Assembly (NCBI GenBank): GCA_029009095.1
Contig: JAQXJT010000013.1
Coordinates: 1 to 64,000 of the forward strand
DNA length: 64,000 nucleotides
Source of the DNA: a bacterium
GTDB taxonomy: Bacteria > Bacillota > Clostridia > Oscillospirales > Oscillospiraceae
Direction: 5' to 3'
The position numbers were made by a program, and so were the translations under genes. A model generated the notes under the pieces. It saw only the letters and a list, made by a program, of their open reading frames with translations. It did not search any database and was not told the DNA's origin. Shown piece by piece: positions 25,428-33,782 of the stretch. The stretch's first letter is position 1. Every line of letters begins with the position of its first letter.

Positions 25428-28064
25428 TCAAAACAGGGAGATCGCCATCACCGCCAGTACGCAGAGGAGGAAAGCGGCCATACCGCTGTTGCCCGCCACG
25501 GTGGCGAGCCGCCGGCCCCGGGGCAGGGTATATTCGTCTCCGGCAAAGCGGAGCTGCCTCCGCCGCAGGAAAAAGACCACCATCCCTCCCGTGGCGGCGG
25601 CCAGCAGGAGGATCCCATAGAGCGCGTACAGACCCGTGGGGGAGAAGAGCAGCTCCCGGAGGCCCATGCCGCCATCGAAGGCGGGGCCGTCACCGTCCAT
25701 CCGTCCCAACACCCAGGGAGCCACGATGCCCCCGAGGAAGTTGATGAACATATGCAGCCCCACGGGGCACCAGAGCCGGGAGGTGCGCAAGTACACATAG
25801 CCGAACACCAGCCCCAGCGCGGCGGCGTAGAAAAACTGGGAGAGGTTCCCGTGAAACAGCCCGAAGAGCAGTCCCGAGAGCAGTACTGCCAGCTTCTCCC
25901 CGTGGATGCGCAGCCGGTCGATGAGCATTTTCCGGAATACGATCTCCTCCAGGATCGGGGCGAGGATGACGAAGAAGAGACACTTCACCGCCAGCGACTC
26001 CTCCGCGGCGTAGGCCGTCAGGGGGTTGCCGGACTCCACCCCGGGGAGCAGGTTCAAAAGCGCCGTTGCCAGGGAGCCCAGTATGTTGCCCGCATACAGG
26101 AAGAAGACGGACACCAGCACGGCTGCGGCGCCGTCCCGGACGCTCACGGGGCCGCGCTTCCCCGCCCGGGCGGGAACGCTGCGGAGCAGCAGGATCCCTG
26201 CGGGGAAGGCGATCAGGTAGAGAGGGGCGAAGGTCACCGCCCAGAGGGCGTAGGGGGCCTCCGCCCAGCCGGAGACGAAGCGGTTGAGGAGGGAGATCAG
26301 CCCCAGCTGCAGGGCCGACCCGCCGCCGAGGATGACGGCCAGCGCCCAGCCTGCCCGGGAGAACTCTCTGCGCGCCTCCCGGAGATCCCCGGCGTAGTCA
26401 TACGCCGCAGGGGCGGGCCGGCAGGGCGGATCGAGGAAGAGGGGCGTCAGGGCGAAGAACACCAGCCCCAGCAGGATGTTCACCGCGGCGGACAGAATGG
26501 CGGCAAGGGCGGTGTGCCCCGTCACCAAGCCCACGGCCATGATGCCCATGTCCGGCAGCAGTCCGAAGTAGACGAACATCACCTGTACGATGCTCTTGAC
26601 GGTCTTGCCCGCGCTCACGGGCACGGAGAGGTTGATAAACGCTCCCACGGTGGTGGCGTAGAAGTTGATGGAGACGATGAAGGGCAGCCAGCCCAGCGCC
26701 TCGGCAAAGTGTCCGCCGCCCAGCGCGGCCGCCAGCAGCAGCGGCAGCGCCACATCCAGCAGACAGTCCGCCGCTGCGGAGAGCAGGGAGAAAAATAGCT
26801 TTTTCCACAGGCTCTCGGGGATGAGCAGGAAGAAATCCATCTGCGTGTCCGTCTCCAGCGGGTTCCCCATGGCACGGAAGTAGGCAAAGCCCGCCAGCGT
26901 CAGCACCATGGGCAGGAAAGGATCGGTCTTGAAAACCGTATTGCACAGGAGAAAGACCGCCAGCACCGTTACCAGATAGGTCTCGATGGTCTTGGTCAGG
27001 AAGCCGAAATGAGCAAAACGGCGGCGGTTATACATATTCTTATAGAAGAACACGCTGCTGCCCCAGCCGTGGCGCAGCCCGTCCCGAAGGAGGGAGTCGC
27101 TCCTGTCCTTCCTGCGCTTGCCCATGGCCACGCTGGTCTGCTCCGACTGGGCCCGGCGGCGGGCCTCCGCCGTCTCCTCACTCCTGGCCATGGCGTCCTC
27201 GTAGAAGTCCGCGGGGATGTGCCAGATGATATAGACGAGGATGCCCTGCGCCGCGAAGAGGGCGAGGAGGAAGAGCAGCGCGGGGAGCCACCGACCCTCC
27301 ACTATGGCCCGGAGGAAGCCCCGCAGGAAGCCCCAGAGGGGGATAAAGCGGGTGAGGGGGGCGTTGAAGAACTTAGCCGCGCTCTGCCAGGGGGTCAGAC
27401 CGGAGGAGAGGTGGAAGAGTATGTATCCGCCTGCCACGGCGGCGATGGCGGCGTAGACCCAGTAGCGGAGCTGCCGGCGCAGCCGCGGCCGGGTGGAGCT
27501 GAGAGTGTAGAGCAGCACCTGCAGCAGCTTGCCTGTGAGCGCCGCCGCGCAGAAGGCCACGATCAGTCCCAGAGCCGCCGGCAGGCTCATGCCCATGTTC
27601 AGCGTCAGGTTGGGCAGCTGCAGCAGCAGGTAGAACACCATGAAGACCGCCGTGCCCATCTGGGTCAGCAGACGGAAGAGCAGCACCGACTGGGGCTGGA
27701 GGGGCGAGGCGAAGAGCAGATTTACATCGCTGCTCTGGAAGATCTTGCCGCCGTTCCTGTCGGCGGAGAGCGCGTCATAGGCGAAGAGGATCAGCATCCC
27801 CACGCTGAAGATCAGCTCGAAGCGCTCTTCGCTGCCCAGATCGATCTTCCGAAGGACGGAGTCGTGCTCTTCCTCCGCCGCTTCCGGGAGGATCTCCTCT
27901 TCACCCGTGTTTTCTTCGGCCATGTTCTCAATGCTGGCGGCCCCGTAGCCGATGATGCCGCCCAGCAGTCCGCAGCAGAGGAAGAAGATCAGCACCCAGG
28001 TCTTCATGAGCTTGCGGATCTGGTTGACGGTGGTGTGGAAGGCGTAGTAGAAAAAGAGCTTCAT
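25428..28064 (-). CDS. ABC exporter permease fused to a CPBP intramembrane protease
   Basis: 878-aa polytopic membrane protein. Residues 1 to about 570 form a large bacterial ABC-exporter permease half (ADRNGGKIFQSSDVNLLFASP, many TM segments and a charged cytoplasmic loop around 300-345). Residues about 610-800 form a CPBP (CAAX protease/Abi) domain with all three motifs: EEIVFR (about 705), FGLFHGN (about 733) and HMFINF (about 771). CPBP proteases cleave in the membrane or mature peptides. The gene overlaps its ATPase by 4 bp (ATGA). Fusion suggests coupled export and processing of a peptide, or of a membrane stress signal; the cargo is unknown. The promoter carries an operator shared with the distant TetR locus. 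Confidence 0.85.
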   Translation of the reverse strand: MKLFFYYAFHTTVNQIRKLMKTWVLIFFLCCGLLGGIIGYGAASIENMAEENTGEEEILPEAAEEEHDSVLRKIDLGSEERFELIFSVGMLILFAYDALSADRNGGKIFQSSDVNLLFASPLQPQSVLLFRLLTQMGTAVFMVFYLLLQLPNLTLNMGMSLPAALGLIVAFCAAALTGKLLQVLLYTLSSTRPRLRRQLRYWVYAAIAAVAGGYILFHLSSGLTPWQSAAKFFNAPLTRFIPLWGFLRGFLRAIVEGRWLPALLFLLALFAAQGILVYIIWHIPADFYEDAMARSEETAEARRRAQSEQTSVAMGKRRKDRSDSLLRDGLRHGWGSSVFFYKNMYNRRRFAHFGFLTKTIETYLVTVLAVFLLCNTVFKTDPFLPMVLTLAGFAYFRAMGNPLETDTQMDFFLLIPESLWKKLFFSLLSAAADCLLDVALPLLLAAALGGGHFAEALGWLPFIVSINFYATTVGAFINLSVPVSAGKTVKSIVQVMFVYFGLLPDMGIMAVGLVTGHTALAAILSAAVNILLGLVFFALTPLFLDPPCRPAPAAYDYAGDLREARREFSRAGWALAVILGGGSALQLGLISLLNRFVSGWAEAPYALWAVTFAPLYLIAFPAGILLLRSVPARAGKRGPVSVRDGAAAVLVSVFFLYAGNILGSLATALLNLLPGVESGNPLTAYAAEESLAVKCLFFVILAPILEEIVFRKMLIDRLRIHGEKLAVLLSGLLFGLFHGNLSQFFYAAALGLVFGYVYLRTSRLWCPVGLHMFINFLGGIVAPWVLGRMDGDGPAFDGGMGLRELLFSPTGLYALYGILLLAAATGGMVVFFLRRRQLRFAGDEYTLPRGRRLATVAGNSGMAAFLLCVLAVMAISLF

Positions 28065-28777
28065 GCCTCCGCCCCCTCGCCCAGTCCCTCCGTCACATCA
28101 AAAAAGAGCTGCTCCAGCGTCCGCCCGTCCTCTTCCAGCTCCTGCCGGGTGATGTTGCAGCGGACGACGCCGTTTTGCATGATGATGGTGCGGTCCCAGA
28201 GCATATCCACGCTGTCGATGATGTGGGTGCTCACCAGCAGCGTTTTGCCCTGCTGCCGCATCTCTTCCATGATGTTTTTGAGCTCCTTGATGGCGTGGGG
28301 GTCCAGGCCGATCATGGGCTCGTCCAGCAGCAGCACCTGCGGATCGGGCAGCAGCCCCAGACAGATGTTCAGTTTCTGCTGCATACCCTTGGAGAGCTCG
28401 TCTCCGAATTTCCTGCGCTTGTCCTGCAATTCAAAGCGGGTAAAAAGCTCCTCCATCCGGGGCTTGTAGTTCTCCATGCGGTAGGCCCGGGAGAGAAACT
28501 CCATGTGCTCGGAGACGGTGAGATTGGGATAGAGGGAGGGCAGCTCCGGGACATAGCCCAGCAGCCGCCGGGCCTGGGGGGTCTTGTTGGGCCACGTCCC
28601 CACGGTGATCTCCCCTTCGTAGCGGAGAAAGCCGATGATGGACTTCATCACCGTGCTCTTGCCCGCTCCGTTGGGGCCCAGCAGCACCGTAACGCTGCCG
28701 TCGTCCAACGCAAAGTCCACGTCATCGCAGGCGGCCAGCTTGCCGTATTTCTTTGTCAGATGCGATACCTTCAGCAT
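28061..28777 (-). CDS. ABC transporter ATP-binding protein
   Basis: 238-aa ATPase with Walker A GPNGAGKST, signature LSKGMQQK (DrrA/Nod-type exporters), Walker B VLLLDEP and a switch His (STHIIDS). It energises the fused permease-protease encoded immediately downstream. The operon starts from a consensus promoter with a palindromic operator at the expected transcription start. Confidence 0.93.
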   Translation of the reverse strand: MLKVSHLTKKYGKLAACDDVDFALDDGSVTVLLGPNGAGKSTVMKSIIGFLRYEGEITVGTWPNKTPQARRLLGYVPELPSLYPNLTVSEHMEFLSRAYRMENYKPRMEELFTRFELQDKRRKFGDELSKGMQQKLNICLGLLPDPQVLLLDEPMIGLDPHAIKELKNIMEEMRQQGKTLLVSTHIIDSVDMLWDRTIIMQNGVVRCNITRQELEEDGRTLEQLFFDVTEGLGEGAEA

Positions 28778-28800
28778 TTCTCTTCTCCTTTGCCGCGTTC

Positions 28801-28818
28801 GGTTAATAACTATTAACC
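28801..28818. promoter_or_regulatory. operator shared with the TetR gene at 60.5 kb
   Basis: A perfect 8-2-8 palindrome, GGTTAATAGTTATTAACC on the minus strand, lies four bases after the -10 box. The core GTTAATAGTTATTAAC recurs exactly at 60489-60504, at the same position relative to that promoter. Confidence 0.8.
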
Positions 28819-28821
28819 ACC

Positions 28822-28850
28822 AGTATAGTCAGCGCCCCTGCGCCTGTCAA
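28822..28850 (-). promoter_or_regulatory. promoter of the ABC-CPBP operon
   Basis: TTGACA (28845-28850) and TATACT (28822-28827), 17-base spacer, minus strand. Confidence 0.9.
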
Positions 28851-28887
28851 GAGGAAAATGGGCCGGTCATAAAACAGTCAAAAAGTA

Positions 28888-28916
28888 TTGACATTGCCGG
28901 AAAAATGTGATAGTAA
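28888..28916 (+). promoter_or_regulatory. candidate promoter of the GGDEF gene
   Basis: Consensus TTGACA (28888-28893) with TAGTAA (28911-28916) after 17 bases. It overlaps the earliest possible start codons of the gene, so either the start lies further in or another promoter is used. Confidence 0.45.
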
Positions 28917-30544
28917 TGACGATCAAAGGTGCTCGGTGCATCTCACTGGCCTGCTGTATTTTTGTGAAAGTTGGTGCTGCCTTGTATCCCCTGCTGATCG
29001 TTCGGGAGGAACTCGTCTGCCTCGTGATCCTGCTGTTTTTGCTGCTGAACGCCCATTTTTACAAGATGGGCAAGGACAGCGGGAACTTTTTGCGTCTGGC
29101 GATCCTGGCCGTGGGTCATGTGGTTTTTGATATTATCACAGTCATCACCGTAAACCACCGGGAGGCGGTGCCGCTGTGGCTGAACAATGTGCTCCATGTG
29201 ATCTTCTACTTTTTTGCCATCCTCTTTGCCTATCAGTTTTTCTGCTACTGCGTGGAGATCTCCCTGCCCGGCGCGAATGTGCGCAGGATCTGTCTCATGG
29301 GCCTGCTGCCGCCGGCCGTGGGGCTGATCGCGCTGCCCTTTCTCTCCATCGACTATCTTACCGGCAACGGCACGGACTACAGCTTCGGCCCGGTGGTGTT
29401 CGTGGGCTACGGCATCGCCATGTTCTATTTTATTTGCAGTCTTGCGCTGGTGCTCTGCCGCCATAGGCATATTCAGCCCCATGTGAAGTTTGCCCTCTAT
29501 CCCATGCTGCTGGCCTTGATGGCAGCGGTGCTCATTCAAATCCGGGTGCCGGAGCTGCTCTTCACCGGCGGCGCGGTGACCATCGTTACGGTGGGGTTCT
29601 TTTTCTCTCTGGAAAACCCGGCGGCGGTGTTCCGGCAGAAGGTGCAGACCGACGCGCTCACCGGCGTGCAGAGCCGCCACAGCTACGAGGAGGACATCGT
29701 CCGGATCGAGCGGGAGTACGCAGCCGGGGTGCGGGGCTACTGCGCGATTTTTTGTGATATCAACCATCTGCGCGATGTGAACAACCGCTACGGACATCTG
29801 GAGGGCGACACCTATATCAGCAATGTGGCGCTGATCCTCCAGCAGGAGATCCGTCACGCCACGGGAATATACCGCATGGGCGGGGACGAATTTCTGGTCA
29901 TCTGTAAAAACTGCACGGAGGACGCCCTGGCCCGGGATATCGCCTCTGTGTCCCGGCGCTGCGAGGATCTCAGCCGGCGCAAGGGCTACCCCACCGAGGT
30001 GGCCATGGGCTACGCCCTCTCCGGGGAGGAATACCCCAGATTCAAGGATGTGATCGAGGCCGCCGACTACCGGATGTACCGGAACAAGGCCGCCGCCAGG
30101 ATGCGGCGGCTGGAGGAGGCGGGGAAAGAAGAGGTCTCCGGAGAGAACTTCGGGGCGTTTGCCGCCTCCGGGGATCGGGGCTGCCCCTTCGTCTGCAATC
30201 TGGACGCCAATATCACCCTCCTCAACCGAAGCTGGGTGGAGGAGTTCGACCTTCCCGGGGAGGTCATCCATGACTTTCCCCGCTGCTGGGCGGAGCGGGT
30301 GCATCCGGACGATCTGGAGGAGTATCACCGGGTCAGCCGGTTGATCGTGGGCGGGAAGGTGCGCGAGTGCGACATCCTATACCGGGTCAGGAACAAACGG
30401 GGCGAGTATGTTCGCTGCGCCTGCCGGGGCAGCGTCTATCCGGGGAGAGACGGAGGGCCGGATCTCTTTGTGGGCGTGCTGGTCAATTACGGCGTGGCGG
30501 AAGGGAAAGAGGAAGACGGAGCGTCCAAAGGGGCGACCGGGTGA
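28907..30544 (+). CDS. membrane diguanylate cyclase with C-terminal PAS domain
   Basis: Up to 545 aa. About 1-235 hold roughly seven hydrophobic helices (a 7TM-type sensor), 245-410 a GGDEF domain with intact RMGGDEF (about 323-329) and 425-535 a PAS-like domain (NLDANITLLNRSWVEEFDLP, HPDDLEEYHR, YRVRNKRGEYVR). It should make cyclic di-GMP. The inhibitory RxxD site before GGDEF is absent (RHATGIY), so product feedback is unlikely. PAS after GGDEF is the reverse of the usual order. The start is uncertain: GTG at 28907, ATG at 28916, or an internal start such as GTG at 28964; none has a good ribosome site. Confidence 0.85.
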   Translation: MIVMTIKGARCISLACCIFVKVGAALYPLLIVREELVCLVILLFLLLNAHFYKMGKDSGNFLRLAILAVGHVVFDIITVITVNHREAVPLWLNNVLHVIFYFFAILFAYQFFCYCVEISLPGANVRRICLMGLLPPAVGLIALPFLSIDYLTGNGTDYSFGPVVFVGYGIAMFYFICSLALVLCRHRHIQPHVKFALYPMLLALMAAVLIQIRVPELLFTGGAVTIVTVGFFFSLENPAAVFRQKVQTDALTGVQSRHSYEEDIVRIEREYAAGVRGYCAIFCDINHLRDVNNRYGHLEGDTYISNVALILQQEIRHATGIYRMGGDEFLVICKNCTEDALARDIASVSRRCEDLSRRKGYPTEVAMGYALSGEEYPRFKDVIEAADYRMYRNKAAARMRRLEEAGKEEVSGENFGAFAASGDRGCPFVCNLDANITLLNRSWVEEFDLPGEVIHDFPRCWAERVHPDDLEEYHRVSRLIVGGKVRECDILYRVRNKRGEYVRCACRGSVYPGRDGGPDLFVGVLVNYGVAEGKEEDGASKGATG

Positions 30545-30550
30545 AAAAGA

Positions 30551-30590
30551 GTCCACCTGCCTCCCCACCGGGGAGACGGGCGGGCTTTTT
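30551..30590 (+). terminator. intrinsic terminator after the GGDEF gene
   Basis: A long hairpin centred on CTCCCC/GGGGAG (30561-30575), with further GC pairing outside, ends in TTTTT (30586-30590). Confidence 0.75.
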
Positions 30591-30603
30591 ACGCATGATT
30601 TAC

Positions 30604-30632
30604 TTGCGCCCCGCCGGGATGTGTGGTAGCAT
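30604..30632 (+). promoter_or_regulatory. candidate promoter of the hemolysin III gene
   Basis: TTGCGC (30604-30609) and TAGCAT (30627-30632), 17-base spacer. The leader then folds as a two-tier stem, CCAGG-CCGGAA with TTCCGG and CCTGG (30644-30684). Confidence 0.45.
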
Positions 30633-30706
30633 GATCGCCGGGGCCAGGCCGGAAATGTCTGGGTGCTTCCGGCGACTGTCCTGGGAGAGCTGAGAAAAGG
30701 AGCAAC

Positions 30707-31381
30707 ATGAAAAGAACTTCCCTGCAACAAAGGATCTTACCCGACTACACGCCGGGGGAGGAGATATTCAACTGCCTGTCCCACGCGCTGGGCGCTGTGT
30801 TCGGGGCGGTGTGTCTGGTGCTCTGCCTGCTGCGCTCCGCCGGACTGCGAAACGGCTGGGCGGTGGTGAGCAGCGCCGTGTACGGCGGCTCCATGATCGC
30901 GCTCTACACCATGTCCAGCGTGTACCACGGGCTGAGGAAGGGCACGGCCAAGAAAGTGATGCAGGTGATCGACCACTGCACCATCTACTTTCTCATCGGA
31001 GGAAGCTACACCCCCGTGCTGCTCTGCTCCATCCGGCCGCTGTCGCCCCGCTGGGCCTGGGGGCTCTTCGCGCTGGTGTGGGGACTGTGCGTTTTCGCCA
31101 CGGTCTTTACGGCCATCGACCTGAAAAAATACGCGGTGCTCTCCATGTGCTGTTATATCGGTATGGGCTGGAGCATCGTGGCCGCCGCGAGGATCACCTT
31201 GCAGGCCGTACCGCTGGCGGGGCTGGGCTGGTTGCTGGCGGGGGGCGTGGCCTACACGGTGGGGGCGGTGCTCTACGGACTGGGGAAGAAGAGACGCTAT
31301 ATGCACTCGGTGTTCCATGTTTTCGTGCTGCTGGGCAGCGCACTGCAATTTGTCTGCGTATATTGTTATGTGCTGGTGTGA
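30707..31381 (+). CDS. hemolysin III/PAQR family membrane protein
   Basis: 224 aa with seven predicted membrane helices and the conserved PAQR/YqfA residues: EIFNCLSHALGA near the N-terminus, SSVYHGL, DHCTIYFLIGGSYTP and the C-terminal HSVFHVFVLLGS. The spaced Ser/His/Asp residues are the metal-dependent hydrolase-like site of this superfamily. Bacterial members are linked to membrane lipid or stress functions; the hemolysin label is historical. Possibly co-transcribed with the ECF gene 33 bp downstream. Confidence 0.88.
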   Translation: MKRTSLQQRILPDYTPGEEIFNCLSHALGAVFGAVCLVLCLLRSAGLRNGWAVVSSAVYGGSMIALYTMSSVYHGLRKGTAKKVMQVIDHCTIYFLIGGSYTPVLLCSIRPLSPRWAWGLFALVWGLCVFATVFTAIDLKKYAVLSMCCYIGMGWSIVAAARITLQAVPLAGLGWLLAGGVAYTVGAVLYGLGKKRRYMHSVFHVFVLLGSALQFVCVYCYVLV

Positions 31382-31414
31382 AAGGCGCCGGCAAAAGAGA
31401 GAGAAGAGAAAACC

Positions 31415-32002
31415 ATGAAAAATCGTACTACCCTGAGGCTGACCCAGGCGGCCATGATCGCCGCGCTCGCGTACGTCGGCTTCCAGTTCCTGCGCATCGA
31501 CATCCCCGTGGGTCCCGAGCGCACCGCGTTCCACCTGGGCAACACCTTCGTGGTGCTGGGCGCCCTGCTGCTGGGCCCGGGCTGGGGCGGCGCTGCGGCC
31601 GCCATGGGCCTGACGCTGGCTGATCTGACCAGCGGCTATGTGACCAGCGCCCCCAAGACCTTTATCCTCAAGCTCGTCATGGGCCTGCTGGCCGGTACGG
31701 TGGCGAGAAAGTGCTTCCACATGGAGCAGGAGACCTCCGCCAAAAAGCAGAGCGTCATCGCGCTGGTGTCCTCCGCCGTAGCGCTGGGCTGCAATGTGGT
31801 GCTCGACCCGCTCTTCGGCTACTTCTATAAGAAGTACCTCTTCGGTGTGCCCCAGGAGATCTCTGCGGCGCTGGCCAAGATGGGCAGCGTGACCACGCTG
31901 GTGAACGCGGTGCTCTCCACCGTGTGCGTGTTTTTGATCTGGACGGCCCTCTACCCGGCGCTGAGCCGGGGCAATATGCTCATCTGGCAGAAAAAAGACT
32001 GA
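31415..32002 (+). CDS. ECF transporter substrate-binding (S) component
   Basis: 195-aa membrane protein with about six hydrophobic helices and the S-component pattern AAMIAALAYVGFQFLRIDIP, ERTAFHLGNTFVVLGALLLG and LKLVMGLLAG. It would pair with a shared EcfAA'T module encoded elsewhere. Substrate not certain: lying just upstream of a cobalamin riboswitch it could import a corrinoid, a benzimidazole precursor or another vitamin, but a strong terminator separates it from the cbi operon. Confidence 0.82.
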   Translation: MKNRTTLRLTQAAMIAALAYVGFQFLRIDIPVGPERTAFHLGNTFVVLGALLLGPGWGGAAAAMGLTLADLTSGYVTSAPKTFILKLVMGLLAGTVARKCFHMEQETSAKKQSVIALVSSAVALGCNVVLDPLFGYFYKKYLFGVPQEISAALAKMGSVTTLVNAVLSTVCVFLIWTALYPALSRGNMLIWQKKD

Positions 32003-32025
32003 AAAACAGCCCCAACGGAAGAAGC

Positions 32026-32057
32026 TTCTCTCCCCTGTGAAGAAACAGGGGAGAGAA
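32026..32057 (+). terminator. intrinsic terminator after the ECF gene
   Basis: TTCTCTCCCCTGT (32026-32038) pairs perfectly with ACAGGGGAGAGAA (32045-32057), followed by TTTG. Confidence 0.8.
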
Positions 32058-32091
32058 TTTGTCAAAGGGGCAAAAAAAAGCTCCATTCGGT

Positions 32092-32120
32092 TTGACTTTT
32101 GACAGGAGCTGTGCTATATT
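32092..32120 (+). promoter_or_regulatory. promoter of the riboswitch 1-cbi operon
   Basis: TTGACT (32092-32097) and TATATT (32115-32120) with a 17-base spacer, 29 bp before the riboswitch. Confidence 0.75.
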
Positions 32121-32148
32121 TTTTTCACGGATATGACGGAAAGAAATA

Positions 32149-32346
32149 GGCAAGTGCTCCGGACAGGGCTGTGTTCATGTACCTGTTCGGGGAGAATAGC
32201 GAATCGGGTGAGAATCCCGAACGGAACCGCCGCTGTATGCGCTGAGACCGCTCAAGGATGAAAATCGGTCACTGGGAAACCGGGAAGGCTGAGCGGGCGA
32301 ATGGGGAGCGTTCCCCGAAAGGCGTGAGTCAGAAGACCTGCTTGCC
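32149..32346 (+). ncRNA. cobalamin riboswitch 1 (cbi operon)
   Basis: AdoCbl-type aptamer. The P1 arms GGCAAG (32149-32154) and CTTGCC (32341-32346) close the element. The B12-box region GAATCGGGTGAGAATCCCG and CCGCCGCTGT (about 32201-32235), GGTCACTGGGAAAC (32267-32280) and AGTCAGAAGACCTGC (32327-32341) are all conserved. It should turn off the operon when cobalamin is plentiful, through the terminator at 32387-32416. Confidence 0.95.
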
Positions 32347-32386
32347 GCCGCTCCCACGGGGGGCGGTCTCTGTGTGCGGGAATTCG

Positions 32387-32416
32387 GCCGCAACAGTTTC
32401 GACTGTTGCGGCTTTT
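32387..32416 (+). terminator. riboswitch 1 expression-platform terminator
   Basis: GCCGCAACAGT (32387-32397) and ACTGTTGCGGC (32402-32412) around a TTCG tetraloop, followed by TTTTATTATT, 17 bp before cbiA. Confidence 0.92.
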
Positions 32417-32432
32417 ATTATTGGTGTGAATT

Positions 32433-33782
32433 ATGAAAAAAAAGCTATCGCGTGTTCTGATCGCGGGCACCAACAGCGGCTGCGGGAAGACCACCATGGT
32501 CTGCGCCCTGCTGCAGGCGCTGGTCAACAGGGGGGAGGCCGTGGCCTCCTTCAAGTGCGGCCCGGACTACATCGACCCCATGTTCCACAGCAGCATCATC
32601 GGCGCCAGGTCCCGGAATCTGGATCTCTTCATGCTGGGCGGGGACACGGCCCGCTACCTTCTGCTGCGCAACGGCGAGAACTGCCGCGTGTCCGTGGTGG
32701 AGGGCGTCATGGGCTTCTACGACGGGGTGGGCATGACCACGGAGGCCAGCTCCTACGCCCTGGCGAAGGCCACGGAGACCCCGGTCATCCTGGTGGTGAA
32801 CGCCTCCGGCGCGGCCCACTCGGTGCTGGCCACCATCTCCGGCTACGCGGGGCTGTACCCCGACAGCGGCGTGGCGGGCGTCATCCTAAACGGCTGCTCC
32901 GGGATGCTCTATCCCCGGCTGAAGGAGCTGATTCTGGCCCACTTCCATGGCGCCATCCGTCCGCTGGGCTATATGCCCAAAATGCCCGACTGCGCTCTGG
33001 AGAGCCGACATCTGGGGCTGGTGACGGCCGCGGAGGTCACCGACCTCCGCGGAAAGCTCCGGCGTATGGCGGAGCAGGCGGAGAAGAGCCTGGACATCCC
33101 CGGCATCCTGGCTCTGGCGGACGAAGCCGTCCCGCTGGAATATGAGCCGCCCCGGCTGCCCGGGAAGGGCGAGCGTGTGCGCGTGGCCGTGGCCCGGGAC
33201 GCGGCGTTCTGCTTCTACTACGAGGACAGTCTCCGGCTGCTGGAGGAGCTGGGCGCGGAGCTGGTGCCCTTCTCTCCGCTGGCGGATCGTGACCTCCCCG
33301 AAAACATCCAGGGCCTCTATCTGGGCGGGGGCTACCCGGAACTCTACGCAAAGCCCCTCTCGGAGAACAGCTCCATGCTCCGCGACATCCGCGCCTATCT
33401 GGAGGCGGGGCGGCCCTGTGTGGCCGAGTGCGGCGGCTTCCTCTACCTCCACGAGGAGCTGGAGGGCTACGCCCAGGTGGGCTATCTGAAAGGCAGGGCG
33501 GTGAACCGGGGCAAGCTGGTGCGCTTCGGCTACACCACCATGACCGCCAAAGAGGACAACCTCCTCTGCCGCAAGGGCGAGACGCTGCGGGCCCATGAGT
33601 TCCACTACTACGATGTGGACGACCCCGGCTCGGCCTTTGTCGCGGAAAAATCCTCCGGCGCAAAATGGGACTGCGGCGTTTGCAGCGGCACGCTCTACGC
33701 GGGCTTCCCCCATTTTCATATGTATTCTCATCCACAAATGGCCGCGAACTTTCTCGAGGCCTGTCGAAAGGAACTGATATGA
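32433..33782 (+). CDS. cbiA: cobyrinate a,c-diamide synthase
   Basis: ATP- and glutamine-dependent amidation of the a and c carboxylates of cobyrinate. 449 aa: N-terminal dethiobiotin-synthetase-like ATPase (P-loop GTNSGCGKTT, FKCGPDYIDPMFH) and C-terminal class I glutaminase (catalytic Cys in VAECGGFLYL, about 333; His in PHFHMYSH). First gene of the riboswitch-controlled cbi operon; its stop overlaps cbiC as ATGA. Confidence 0.96.
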   Translation: MKKKLSRVLIAGTNSGCGKTTMVCALLQALVNRGEAVASFKCGPDYIDPMFHSSIIGARSRNLDLFMLGGDTARYLLLRNGENCRVSVVEGVMGFYDGVGMTTEASSYALAKATETPVILVVNASGAAHSVLATISGYAGLYPDSGVAGVILNGCSGMLYPRLKELILAHFHGAIRPLGYMPKMPDCALESRHLGLVTAAEVTDLRGKLRRMAEQAEKSLDIPGILALADEAVPLEYEPPRLPGKGERVRVAVARDAAFCFYYEDSLRLLEELGAELVPFSPLADRDLPENIQGLYLGGGYPELYAKPLSENSSMLRDIRAYLEAGRPCVAECGGFLYLHEELEGYAQVGYLKGRAVNRGKLVRFGYTTMTAKEDNLLCRKGETLRAHEFHYYDVDDPGSAFVAEKSSGAKWDCGVCSGTLYAGFPHFHMYSHPQMAANFLEACRKELI

